Assembly: GCA_902784065.1 (NCBI GenBank)
Contig: CACZTJ010000006.1
Span: 1-40,428 of the forward strand
Length of the DNA stretch: 40,428 bases
Source: an uncultured Prevotellaceae bacterium
Lineage (GTDB): Bacteria; Bacteroidota; Bacteroidia; Bacteroidales; Bacteroidaceae
Reading direction: 5' to 3'
In this document: positions 1 to 9,600 of the stretch, one piece after another
How the letters are laid out: every line of letters starts with the position of its first letter
Numbering within the stretch: position 1 is the first letter of the stretch
Made by a program: the position numbers and the translations under genes
The notes under the pieces: model-generated
What the model saw: only the letters and a program-made list of their open reading frames with translations
Databases searched by the model: none
Told to the model about the DNA's origin: nothing

Positions 1-2065
1 AGGCAGCAACGAACTGTCGGCTTCGCTTATCCTTTTTCGATTCAAGTTGTTTGGCAATACGGGCCGTAAACCACCCGGTACGGGCTATATTATTCGTGAT
101 GAGTTGCTGCTGGCTGAGAATAAAATCGATATACTCCTGCTCACCTGTTGCAAGGTATAACTCAACAGCAACCTGTAGCTTAATACCCGTCAAGAAACCG
201 CTTACCTCTGTATTTAGATAGATGTCTTGAGCGATGTCGAGACACTCCTGGCTCAGTGCATCGTTAAATCCACGAAGTACACGGGCAGCCCCTGCCAACT
301 GGGCTGCTGTCGAGAGGGCGCGCATAGGATTCTCCTCTGTGAAAATCCACCGGTCGTCACTATTACCAGCCACCCCGTCAGTCATCGCAGCAGCATCACC
401 CAGCATAGCATACTGGCGCAGCGAATTGCAAATGATGCCTCGATAGAGCCGACCCAGTGCCTGATACGAACGCACCACTGTGAGAGCACCGTTCTCCACC
501 TGCTGCAGGATGTCATTCTTGCCGTCGGGCTCGTGTATCTCCACACAGTGACGCTGTTGGTCAATAGCCGTCACATCGATATCGGGATGAAACTGCTCAT
601 AGGCCAGCGCCAAAATATAGGCCTCACCTGCCTGTGACTCCACACGCAGATCGAAGTCTCCTGCATCATGCCAGCCACCGACATTTACCCCAGGCACCTT
701 GGCACCCTCAGCATATTTCGAGAGTCCCGGTTGCTGTACGTAACCATCGAAATGGTTGCCCGCACGAGCCATCAACGCATCGTCCATATGACAGGCATCG
801 TGCCAGATGCGGTATTTCTCGCTGACCCTCATGTGACACATCTGCACAGGCAGGAAATATTCGATGACAGGCTGCCATACACCACGGCAATAGATATCGT
901 CGCCAATGCGGAAAACACTCGACTGCGAGTTAGCATACCTAAGTTGATAAAGTCCCGCCTCAGTGATATCGCTCAAGTCGGCTGTCAAATAACGATAGCG
1001 CAGGAAGTTACCCCACACTTTGGGCTCGATGGTACGCACGATAGTCTCGCCATCAGCATCGATCCGAACCACTTGTAGGGGCTCGATTGTCTTGTCACGC
1101 TTATCAGTTTCTATTACAATCTGCTTCTGTTGTTGGGTCAAGTAGCCTATCTGAGAGGTCTGAATGACAGGCTGATAGCGCCACTGAGTGTCCACCTCAG
1201 GCGTAATCAGCCAGCGCACAGCCCCCTTTGTGACACCTTTGGCAATCTCACTGCGCAGCACGAACCAGCCATTGTTATGGTTCATGCGTCCGTCGTAGAG
1301 TTTCAACGGACCCGTCAGCGACTCTACGGTCAGTTTCTGACACTTATCATCAGGACGCGAGGTAAACTTATTACCTACGGCGTATGGCTCAGCAATGATG
1401 TCATCGGCACGCAGGGGGCTATAGCCCTCACCGTCCAACTGTGTCAGATCAGCCTTCAATCCCTTGCCTGTAAAGAAGTCACCGTCATGACCACGATTCG
1501 TTGACACCTGCAGTAAAGGTGCATTGGGCTGCTGTGGATAGATGCCGCTCTGCTGGTCCATCACCCACGGTTTACCAAACAGGTAACCAGGGTAGAACTC
1601 CAAGTTAAATCCCACCTTACCCAATAAAAAATCAGGAACGGGGGTATCCATATCGACGGTTACGAGGAGACCCTTACCCTGAGGCTCAACGCTGACAGTG
1701 TATTTGACGTTCCAATCGGGATAGACCATTGGATTAAAGCCCTTCATGTGGCGCGATGAGTCTGGATAACAAAGTGTGGTAACAATGCGGTTACCTTCTG
1801 TCTTCCGACTCAGCTGCTTGGGTACGGGTTGCCACTGGCCTGGCGTCGCTTCCAGACGGATGTCGCCATTGGTGGCGATACGCAGTCCATTCATAATCAC
1901 ACATACACCACCCTGATGGCCCTCAGGATAGAAATCACTGAATGCCATTACGTCCGTTCCACCGGCATTGAAATAGCCTTCTCCATTCAATTGGAATGTC
2001 TGTGCCTGTCCTGTAATGGCTGTTGACAACGCGATTACAGCGAAAATAGTCTTGATCTTTTTCAT
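1..2065 (-). CDS. Secreted glycoside hydrolase family 9 endoglucanase, 3' end outside the window
   Basis: Reading leftward from 2065, this gives about 688 residues with no stop before the window edge. It starts with a signal peptide (MKKIKTIFAVIALSTAITGQAQ), so the enzyme should be exported. An N-terminal immunoglobulin-like CelD_N region ends near FRIGDDIYCRGVWQPV, followed by the WHDACHMDDA segment typical of GH9. The GH9 catalytic motif GGWHDAGDFD is clear: D467 and D470 (codons 665-667 and 656-658) match the aspartates that position or activate water in this inverting family. GH9 enzymes cleave beta-1,4-glucans. The catalytic glutamate region near the C-terminus lies beyond the window. 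An in-frame ATG at 2083 would add six residues (MNTRIN). I prefer 2065 because it gives a standard signal peptide. The gene is divergent from the dehydrogenase and probably unrelated to the peptide cluster. Confidence 0.88.
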   Translation of the reverse strand, partial: MKKIKTIFAVIALSTAITGQAQTFQLNGEGYFNAGGTDVMAFSDFYPEGHQGGVCVIMNGLRIATNGDIRLEATPGQWQPVPKQLSRKTEGNRIVTTLCYPDSSRHMKGFNPMVYPDWNVKYTVSVEPQGKGLLVTVDMDTPVPDFLLGKVGFNLEFYPGYLFGKPWVMDQQSGIYPQQPNAPLLQVSTNRGHDGDFFTGKGLKADLTQLDGEGYSPLRADDIIAEPYAVGNKFTSRPDDKCQKLTVESLTGPLKLYDGRMNHNNGWFVLRSEIAKGVTKGAVRWLITPEVDTQWRYQPVIQTSQIGYLTQQQKQIVIETDKRDKTIEPLQVVRIDADGETIVRTIEPKVWGNFLRYRYLTADLSDITEAGLYQLRYANSQSSVFRIGDDIYCRGVWQPVIEYFLPVQMCHMRVSEKYRIWHDACHMDDALMARAGNHFDGYVQQPGLSKYAEGAKVPGVNVGGWHDAGDFDLRVESQAGEAYILALAYEQFHPDIDVTAIDQQRHCVEIHEPDGKNDILQQVENGALTVVRSYQALGRLYRGIICNSLRQYAMLGDAAAMTDGVAGNSDDRWIFTEENPMRALSTAAQLAGAARVLRGFNDALSQECLDIAQDIYLNTEVSGFLTGIKLQVAVELYLATGEQEYIDFILSQQQLITNNIARTGWFTARIAKQLESKKDKRSRQFVAA

Positions 2066-2118
2066 ATTAATTCTTGTATTCATAAGCTCAAAGTTTTGTG
2101 TCTGGTTCCTTTTGTGTG

Positions 2119-2150
2119 CAAAGATACATCATTTTGCTGAAATGAGCAAA
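2119..2150 (-). promoter_or_regulatory. Bacteroidota-type promoter for the GH9 gene
   Basis: On the minus strand a TTTG box (2147-2150) and a TATCTTTG box (2119-2126) are separated by exactly 20 bp. This matches the known Bacteroidota consensus, TTTG at -33 and TAnnTTTG at -7. It lies 53 bp upstream of the 2065 start and points at the GH9 gene. Confidence 0.75.
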
Positions 2151-2187
2151 TATTAAACTTAAAAACGCAATTTTCACAAAATAGTTG

Positions 2188-2195
2188 TATATTTG
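2188..2195 (+). promoter_or_regulatory. Probable -7 element for the hydroxyacid dehydrogenase
   Basis: TATATTTG at 2188-2195 fits the TAnnTTTG consensus and lies 25 bp before the ATG at 2221. I see no good TTTG -33 box at the matching distance. It helps decide the start: a TTG at 2185 opens the same frame, but it would sit upstream of the promoter element and so could not be in the transcript. Confidence 0.55.
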
Positions 2196-2220
2196 CAGAC
2201 GAAATCAAAAAACATCTGAT

Positions 2221-3183
2221 ATGAAGATCGTAATACTCGACGGCTATACGGCCAATCCTGGCGACTTGTCATGGAAGGAGCTGGAGGATCTTGGCACGTT
2301 GACGGTCTATGACCGCACCAGTCCTGAAGAGACGATAGCAAGGGCTAAAGACGCTGAAATCGTGCTGACCAACAAGGTCATCATCAACCGAGAGGTGATA
2401 GCACAGTTGCCTCGTCTGAAATACATCGGTGTGCTGGCTACGGGCTACAATGTGGTGGATATCGAGGCCGCTCAAGAGCGAGGTATCATTGTCACCAATG
2501 TACCTGCCTACAGCACAGAGAGCGTGGCCCAGATGGTGTTTGCCCATCTGCTGAACGTAACGAACCGAACGGACCACTATGCCACCCAAAACCGCCAGCG
2601 TCGCTGGACGGAGAATGAAGATTTCTGTTACTGGGATTTTCAGCATATGGAACTGGCTGGCAAGACCTTCGGTATCATAGGATTAGGTAATATCGGAAGA
2701 CGTGTAGCCGAGATTGCCCTCGCCTTCGGCATGAAGGTGAAAGCCCTGACCAGTAAGTCGGCAGACACCCTTCCCACAGGCATTGAGAAAGCAGATTTGG
2801 AAACGCTATTGACAACCTCGGATGTCATCTCACTACATTGTCCGCTGACAGACGCCACGCACCACCTCATCAACCACAAGACACTACAACTGATGAGGCC
2901 CTCAACCATCCTCATCAACACAGGACGAGGCCCGTTGGTGGACGACCAGGCTGTGGCCTCAGCCTTAACCAGCGGACAGTTGGCTGCTTTTTGTGCCGAT
3001 GTGCTCACCAAGGAACCGCCCCAGGCTGACAATCCGTTACTTGGTCTCCCCAACGCCTTCATCACACCTCACATTGCCTGGGCTACTGAGGAGGCCCGCA
3101 GCCGTTTATTACGGGTGGTCATCAGCAACGTACAAGCATTCCTCAATGGTACTCCCAAAAACGTCATATCATCAGAGGTCTGA
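2221..3183 (+). CDS. D-isomer-specific 2-hydroxyacid dehydrogenase, glycerate dehydrogenase-like
   Basis: A 320-residue cytosolic NAD-dependent oxidoreductase. The Rossmann motif GLGNIG (residues 154-159) is present, as are the catalytic triad of the family: R236 in NTGRGPLVD, E265 in LTKEPP and H284 in TPHIAW. The sequence resembles glycerate/hydroxypyruvate reductases (HprA class), which interconvert D-glycerate and hydroxypyruvate, but the exact 2-keto acid substrate cannot be read from the sequence. The length is normal. The ATG at 2221 is preferred over the upstream in-frame TTG at 2185 because the -7 promoter element overlaps that extension. It is followed by a 103-bp gap before the peptide operon, and I see no sign that it belongs to that operon. 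Confidence 0.88.
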   Translation: MKIVILDGYTANPGDLSWKELEDLGTLTVYDRTSPEETIARAKDAEIVLTNKVIINREVIAQLPRLKYIGVLATGYNVVDIEAAQERGIIVTNVPAYSTESVAQMVFAHLLNVTNRTDHYATQNRQRRWTENEDFCYWDFQHMELAGKTFGIIGLGNIGRRVAEIALAFGMKVKALTSKSADTLPTGIEKADLETLLTTSDVISLHCPLTDATHHLINHKTLQLMRPSTILINTGRGPLVDDQAVASALTSGQLAAFCADVLTKEPPQADNPLLGLPNAFITPHIAWATEEARSRLLRVVISNVQAFLNGTPKNVISSEV

Positions 3184-3246
3184 AAGGCGCTAGTTAAAAA
3201 ATCCAAAAACTTAGCTGTGAACATGAAATTTACTACATAAAATAAC

Positions 3247-3254
3247 TACCTTTG
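3247..3254 (+). promoter_or_regulatory. Candidate -7 element driving the NRPS operon
   Basis: TACCTTTG at 3247-3254 matches TAnnTTTG and lies 32 bp before the ATG of the acyl ligase. No clear TTTG -33 partner is visible at 19-21 bp spacing, so the promoter may be weak or need an activator. It is the only promoter-like element I found ahead of the roughly 37-kb gene train. Confidence 0.5.
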
Positions 3255-3286
3255 TCGGTAAAAGAACAAATCGTACGGAAATAAAA

Positions 3287-4933
3287 ATGGAAACTAAACA
3301 TATGCATAGCATCGTTAAGCAACTGGAAACTGTTTTTCGTGAACAGTGGGACAGTGATGCACTTACTGATTATAGCAGCGGAGTGACATATAAATATGGC
3401 GATGTGGCCATCCGTATATGTTATTTCCACATGCTCTTCGAATCACTAGGCATCAAACCTGGCGACAAGGTGGCTATATGTGGTAAAAACAGTTGTAATT
3501 GGGCCATCTCCATGTTGGCCATTTTAACTTATCATGCCGTAGCAGTGCCTCTGTTACCCGACTACAGCAAACAACAGTTGAAAATGCTTTGCGAGCATTG
3601 TGGTGCTAAGTTTATGATTGCTTCCCACAGGCTGGCAAATTTGTGGCCTGAAGGTGAGTGCCCGATGTATATGATCGATGTGGAAGACTTGCTGGCGATG
3701 ACTCCATCACGTTTTACCGATGATGTAGAAGACAAGGCTCTTGCCTTGTTCGCCAAACGCTATCCCAATGGATTTACCAAGGACATCCTGCATTATAAGG
3801 AAGAGCAGCCAGACGATTTGATGATACTAAGCTACACCAGTGGTTCAACAGGTAATCCCAAGGGGGTGATGCTGCCTTGGCGCTCGCTACAGTCAAACAT
3901 GCAGTTTGCTGAAGGTGCTTTTCCACGTGAAAGTGGACAAAGGCTATTTCTAATTCTGCCTCTGGCCCACATGTACGGCTATGCTCTTGATTTCCTTCAT
4001 GGCATCCTAAAGGGAGCCCATCTGTTTATCTTGACTCAAAGTCCCGTTCCCCAAGTAGTGCTCAAAGCCTTTGACGAAATCAAGCCTGCCTATCTGCTCT
4101 CTGTGCCACTTGTATTAGAGAAAATCTTCAACATCAGAGTGATTCCTATCCTGCAAAAGCCCTTTGTGAAAGTAATGATGAAGGTGCCTGTGGTACGCAT
4201 ACTGATGTATCAGAGGATTCGCCACCAGTTGATGAAGGCTCTTGGTGGTAATATTTATGAAGTGATGATGGGCGGTGCTGCGTTGAATAAAGAGATTGAG
4301 AAGATATTACACAAGATTAAATTTCCATTTACCATTGGCTACGGCATGACAGAATGTGGCCCTATGATTACTTATTCCGACTGGAAGGAGCATCGCCTTG
4401 GTTCGTGTGGCAAAGCTGTCGTGAACATGGAAGTCAAAGTCAACAGCAACGATCCTCAGCATGAGCCTGGCGAGATTGTGACAAGGGGCATAAATTCCAT
4501 GTTAGGATATTACAAGAACGCTGATGCCACCGCAGCCACTATCGATGAAAATGGATGGTTGCATACGGGTGACCTTGGCACAATCGACCAAGACGGATTC
4601 ATCTATGTGCGTGGTCGCAAAAAGAACATGCTGTTAGGCTCCAATGGACAGAACATCTATCCGGAAGAGGCTGAAGAACAGGTTGTCAGTTATTCCATCT
4701 TCGAAGAGTGTGTTGTGGTGCAGCGCCAAAAGAAATTGGTCGGACTAGTCTACGTATCAGATGCTGTCCTGCAAAAGATTGGGAAGAAGCGTGAAGAGCT
4801 CGATCTGGAAGCTATCCGAAAGGAAGTGAATCTGCACTTGCCCAACTACTGTCAGCTGTCAATGTTAGAACAGAGAACGGAAGAGTTTCAGAAGACACCC
4901 AAGAAGAGCATTCGCCGATACCTCTATCAATAA
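3287..4933 (+). CDS. AMP-forming fatty acyl-CoA synthetase / acyl ligase, probable lipid starter enzyme
   Basis: A 548-residue member of the ANL (acyl-CoA synthetase/NRPS adenylation/luciferase) superfamily, close to long-chain acyl-CoA ligases. Visible motifs are the P-loop-like LSYTSGSTGNPKG (around residues 182-194), GYGMTECGP (from about 351), GWLHTGDLG, and the C-terminal lysine context KTPKKSIRRYL needed for adenylation. The family activates a carboxylic acid with ATP and transfers it to CoA or a carrier thiol. It starts the operon, and NRPS 1 begins directly with a condensation domain. I therefore infer that it makes the fatty acyl donor for N-acylation of residue 1. I see no free acyl carrier protein in the window, which favours acyl-CoA as the donor, as in surfactin-type initiation. 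Chain length cannot be read. The next gene starts 10 bp downstream. Confidence 0.87.
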   Translation: METKHMHSIVKQLETVFREQWDSDALTDYSSGVTYKYGDVAIRICYFHMLFESLGIKPGDKVAICGKNSCNWAISMLAILTYHAVAVPLLPDYSKQQLKMLCEHCGAKFMIASHRLANLWPEGECPMYMIDVEDLLAMTPSRFTDDVEDKALALFAKRYPNGFTKDILHYKEEQPDDLMILSYTSGSTGNPKGVMLPWRSLQSNMQFAEGAFPRESGQRLFLILPLAHMYGYALDFLHGILKGAHLFILTQSPVPQVVLKAFDEIKPAYLLSVPLVLEKIFNIRVIPILQKPFVKVMMKVPVVRILMYQRIRHQLMKALGGNIYEVMMGGAALNKEIEKILHKIKFPFTIGYGMTECGPMITYSDWKEHRLGSCGKAVVNMEVKVNSNDPQHEPGEIVTRGINSMLGYYKNADATAATIDENGWLHTGDLGTIDQDGFIYVRGRKKNMLLGSNGQNIYPEEAEEQVVSYSIFEECVVVQRQKKLVGLVYVSDAVLQKIGKKREELDLEAIRKEVNLHLPNYCQLSMLEQRTEEFQKTPKKSIRRYLYQ

Positions 4934-4943
4934 AAGAAAGAAA

Positions 4944-6611
4944 ATGAGAAATAGTTATATCATCAATAAGGCTTTCAACTATTACATAACGGCCTCCATA
5001 CTGACTGCTGTCGTCTCACAGCTGACTGTGATGACAGATGCAATCATTGTGGGGCAGTTTATTTCTCCAGAGGCACTTTCTGCTGTGAATGCAGCTACAC
5101 CACTGACAATGGCTGTGAATGCCATGTATCTGCTCTTTGTCATGGGTGCAAATGTAAGACTGGCCCGACTGATTGGCAAGCAGGACACCAGCAGCATCAA
5201 GAATCTGTTTACTTCGATTGTATGGAGTGTGATTCCCGTGGGTATTATCATCACGTGCGCCCTGCAGGCATTTGCTGAACCCATCTCTGTCTTTCTCTGT
5301 AAAGAGCCATCTATCCACCATTATACAGCTGATTATCTGAGGGCTTATTCTATCGGTGCTGCCCCCATGCTGTTGTATTTGGCGTTTAACGTTTTTGTGG
5401 AGACTGCGGGCAAACCACGCATCACTGCCGGTGTTATCATTGCTTCGAACGTATTTAATGTGGTGTTCGACCTGTTGCTGGTGGGCGCTTTGGGATTCGG
5501 TATAGCCGGTTCGGCCTGGGCAACGGTGATGAGTTACGTGTGTGGCTTACTGCTTATCACAACACTGGGGGTACGTAAGATACAATTGTTCAGGCTTCAG
5601 GTACTGAAATTGAAGATGTTCCTGGGATATGTGTTGCAGAATGTAAAGGAGGGGTTCCCCGTTGCCTTAGGTAACATCAGTATCGGCCTACTTGTTTTTC
5701 TTCTGAACACGATCATTACCAATGCACTGGGTGTTATGGGCATGAATATATGGTCCATCTGCTTGCAGGTACTGATGCTATCCTTGGTTGTCATCAATGG
5801 TACAACAGGCTGTATCTATGCCGTAGGCGGTGTTATCTGCGGTGAGGAAGACTGGAAAGGTCTGCGGTTGTTTGAACTCCGCGTCGTCAAGGTGCTGATC
5901 TTCAGTATAGCGCTATTTGTCATCGTAGTGGAAATAGAGCCCCTCTGGTTGGCATCCATTTTTGGTGCTGACGAGAACATGCGAGCTGCAGGCTTGAGTC
6001 GTGCGCTCAGGCTATTCTTTCTGTGTGAAATACCGTTTGCGTATATCTTCGTGCGTCAAGCCATGCTCCAATTACTGGAGTACCGCTCACTAGCAGCCGT
6101 TATCTCTATCGTTCAACTGTTGCTGCTGTTAGGTGGTGTCTGGGGAGCATCGCTCATCAATCCTCAATATGTGTGGGGCAGTTTCTCTATTTCGATGATA
6201 GTGGTTCTTGTTGCGGTATATGTGGTTATGTTTTTTATTCACTACAAGAAGCCTGGTACGAGCCTCGTTTCCCTGATACCTTTGGAAGAGGAGCCGCTGA
6301 TGCTGGTCCGTTCCATGGAATGTACCGTTGAAGGGATTGCTGCTGTTAAAGAGGAATTCGAATCTTTTGTGAAAAGCCACGCAACAGATGCTGAGGAAGC
6401 TATGAAACGTATCAACGCCCTGACAGCTAATCTGCTGGAACGGACGGATGATGGTAAAGACAATTTCTGCGATATTATCATATCCTTTAAGGCTAAAGTG
6501 CCATTCGTCAAGATGAAGGATATTCAAAGGGCTTTCGAAAAGGATAGCTTTGCTTATGAAGCAAGCTACGAAGTAATGAATGGACAAAATGTAACAACAA
6601 TTAATATATAA
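4944..6611 (+). CDS. MATE-family exporter with a soluble, degenerate ATPase-like C-terminal domain
   Basis: A 555-residue protein. Residues 1 to about 440 are very hydrophobic, with roughly twelve membrane segments and MATE-like stretches (VSQLTVMTDAIIVGQFISPE, FVETAGKPR, NALGVMGMN). The family uses Na+ or H+ gradients to export small amphiphilic compounds across the inner membrane. After the last segment (FIHYKK) comes a polar tail of about 115 residues, which is unusual for a plain MATE protein. Its spacing and ending (NVTTINI) recall anti-sigma/HATPase-type domains, but the E-N-H pattern of an N-box and the glycine boxes are missing. If the resemblance is real, it has lost ATP binding. Position between the ligase and NRPS 1 (10-bp and 7-bp gaps) suggests product export or self-protection. 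The MATE call is firm; the tail assignment is inference. Confidence 0.85.
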   Translation: MRNSYIINKAFNYYITASILTAVVSQLTVMTDAIIVGQFISPEALSAVNAATPLTMAVNAMYLLFVMGANVRLARLIGKQDTSSIKNLFTSIVWSVIPVGIIITCALQAFAEPISVFLCKEPSIHHYTADYLRAYSIGAAPMLLYLAFNVFVETAGKPRITAGVIIASNVFNVVFDLLLVGALGFGIAGSAWATVMSYVCGLLLITTLGVRKIQLFRLQVLKLKMFLGYVLQNVKEGFPVALGNISIGLLVFLLNTIITNALGVMGMNIWSICLQVLMLSLVVINGTTGCIYAVGGVICGEEDWKGLRLFELRVVKVLIFSIALFVIVVEIEPLWLASIFGADENMRAAGLSRALRLFFLCEIPFAYIFVRQAMLQLLEYRSLAAVISIVQLLLLLGGVWGASLINPQYVWGSFSISMIVVLVAVYVVMFFIHYKKPGTSLVSLIPLEEEPLMLVRSMECTVEGIAAVKEEFESFVKSHATDAEEAMKRINALTANLLERTDDGKDNFCDIIISFKAKVPFVKMKDIQRAFEKDSFAYEASYEVMNGQNVTTINI

Positions 6612-6618
6612 ATTCAAT

Positions 6619-9600
6619 ATGAAGACGTATCCTTTACTACAATCGCAATTAGGCGTGTTCATGCAATGCATACAGAACCCCCAATCCACTCAATACAACC
6701 TGCCGAATGAGTGTGCCATACCATCTACCGTAGATATAGAACGACTCATCAGGGCATGGGAGACTGTCATTGCAGCGCGTCCTATCTTCCGCACCCGCTT
6801 CATGATTGACCCGAACGGTGAAATCAGGCAGTGGAGCGACGACGCGATGGAGATTCCCATCGTCCGCCGCAAGAGCACATACGCTGATGTACAAGAATAC
6901 GTCAAAAACGGCTTCGTCCGCCCCTTCAACCTGCTAAGCGGCGAGCCCTTGTTCCGCGTGGAATTCATTCAGACAGAGAAAGGATGGGTTGAGCTGTCGG
7001 ATGGACATCACTGCATCATGGACGGAATGTCATTCACGCCAGTCCTGTTCCAGATAGACCTCAACAAAGCCTATATGGGCGAGGAGCTGACACCGCAGCC
7101 TTATGGACTTTTTGAGGCTGCAGAGGACGAGGTGGCGACCTTCGGAACACCCGTTTATGAAAAGGCCAAAGCCTACTATGCCGAAAAATTTGCTGGCATG
7201 GACTTTGCCACACTCAGTAAGAGTACGCCAGGCACCATGGGTAAGATGGTGCGCCGCTCTACTTTTGTCAATCAGCCTGAGTGCGATGCATGGTGTAAGG
7301 AGCATGGCATAGCTGTGAACCTGCTGTTCCAGGCAGCCTTCAGCTATATGCTGACTGTGCTGATGCGTCAGGAAAAAGTGGCTTATTATACCGTGAACCA
7401 TGGCCGAATGGACAAGCGTCTGCGCGAGGCATATGGTATGTTCGTTAAGTCCGTACCAATCATGGCCGATGCCACTGATGCAAAGAATAAGACCGTCAAG
7501 GATTTCATCATGAGTTTCAGGACTGAGCTGATGAGTACCATCCGCTATGGCTGTTACCCCTTTACTCATTTCTGTAGTGACCTGAAGATGACAGCGGGCA
7601 TCTCGTTCAATTTCCAGGCTCTTGTCGATATGGAGGAAGCCATGATTCTCGGCGACCAGCGCATCTATGGTTCACAGCCCGTACGTGCAGAGATCGACGA
7701 CGACATAACTGTCTTCATTTTCTATAAAGAAGGCCAATACGAGATCCGTGCCGAGTCAAGCAGTGCCATGAATGACGCTGAGACATTGCAGATGGTGGCT
7801 GATGCAACATACCAGACTCTCATCTCCATGCAAGCGCATTTTGACGGTACACTCAGCGAGGTGAGTATCCTCAGCGACGAGCAGCAGGCTCAGCTCATCA
7901 AGTTGTCAGCAGGCAAAGATATGGATGTTGACATTACTAAGACCTTTGCACAGGCTTTCGAGGAACGTGCAAAACTGGTACCGGACCATATTGCCGTAGC
8001 TGACAAAGACAGTCACCTGACCTACCAGCAAATGTCGCACTATTCGGATGTGCTGGCACACCGTCTGATTGCTGCAGGCGTACGACCCAACGACTTCGTG
8101 TGCGTCATGCTGGATCGCTTTAAGGAGTTCCCGCTGTCAGTGCTGGCCATCCACAAGGCTGGTGCAGCCTATACACCTATGGATTTCGAATATCCCAACG
8201 AGCGTCTGCAGTATATGTTGGAGAATTCCGAGTCGAAGGTGCTCATCACCAGCCATGCCGTACTGGAAAGCAAAAAGGCAGAGGGTGATTTCGAAACGGG
8301 CAATGTGCAGGTCATCTTCGTGGAGGATATAGATTTCAGCGTGGATGCTGACCCTATCAACCTTACTACTCCCGATAATCTGGCCTATATGATCTATACG
8401 TCTGGCTCGACAGGCAAGCCCAAGGGAGCCATGCTCCATCAGGCCGGTCTATGGAACTTCATCAACATTGTCATTGATATGGAGAAACTGACGGCTGCCG
8501 ACAGCATTGAGGGGCACCGTTCGTTCTCGTTTGATGCACACATCGAGGATATGTATGCCATCTTGACGTTAGGAGGCTCATTCCACATCATGCCTACCGA
8601 AATCAGAAAGGACTTGGCAGCTATCCGCGATTTCCTGTTCGAACACAAAATCACAGGTGGTGGTTATTCTACCGCCATTGGCGCCTTGCTGCTCAACACC
8701 TACGACGACCTACCCGTCAGGTTCATCACTGCTGGCGGTGAGAAGCTTGACGGTGTGTACAGCGACCACATAGAGATTATCAACGTGTACGGTCCGACAG
8801 AGTGTACCGACGATACTTCCTATTATAGCATAGCACCGGGAACTCGCGCTGAAAACATCCCCATCGGCAAACCCGTGGCCAACACCTGGAACTTCATCGT
8901 GGACAGCAACGGCCGTCTGGTTCCCAGAGGGGTTGTTGGTGAACTTTGCATCGCCGGTATTCAGGTAGGACGCGGCTACTGGCGGCTTCCTGAGCGTACC
9001 GCAGAATCATTCGTTGATTGTCCTTTCGTCAGTAAGGACCGTTGGGGCCGCAAAGTACGGATGTATCACACCGGTGACCTCTGCCGTTGGAACAAGGACG
9101 GCGACCTGGAATATATGGGCCGTATCGACTTCCAGGTGAAACTGCGTGGTTTCCGCATAGAATTAGGTGAGATAGAGAGTAAGGTGCTGCAGATGGAGGG
9201 CATCAAGCAAGCTGCCGCCGAGGTCAGAAAGATTAACGGTGTTGATCACCTGCTGCTATACTACACTTTGGACAATGGATCTACTCTAAACGATGACGAC
9301 ATACGCCAGGCTTTGGAAGCATCGTCGCTGGCAGATTATATGGTGCCTGACACCTACATGCAGCTCGAGACGATGCCGCTGACCCCCAACGGCAAGGTGA
9401 ACCGCAAGGCACTGCCGATACCCGAGATACAAAGCCATACAGAATACGTGGAACCTGCCAACGACACTGAGCGGATCATTGCCGAGACATTCAAGGAGGT
9501 GCTGAAGATTGATGTACCTGTAGGAGCCCTGAACAGTTTCTTTGAGTTCGGAGGTGATTCCGTCAAGGCTATTCGTCTCATTAGTATGTTGCGCAAAAAG

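Noticed and set aside
227-1504. Several 120-136-aa plus-strand open frames over the left region
   Set aside because: They are shadows of the minus-strand GH9 gene, whose signal peptide and DAGD motif are unambiguous. They are cysteine/histidine-rich with no family features.
2185-2220. Upstream TTG start extending the dehydrogenase by 12 residues
   Set aside because: The extension overlaps the -7 promoter element at 2188-2195 and adds residues not expected in the family. ATG at 2221 begins directly with the first beta-strand.
3184-3286. Rho-independent terminator after the dehydrogenase
   Set aside because: I looked for a GC-rich hairpin followed by a T run and found none. Only A-rich sequence is present.
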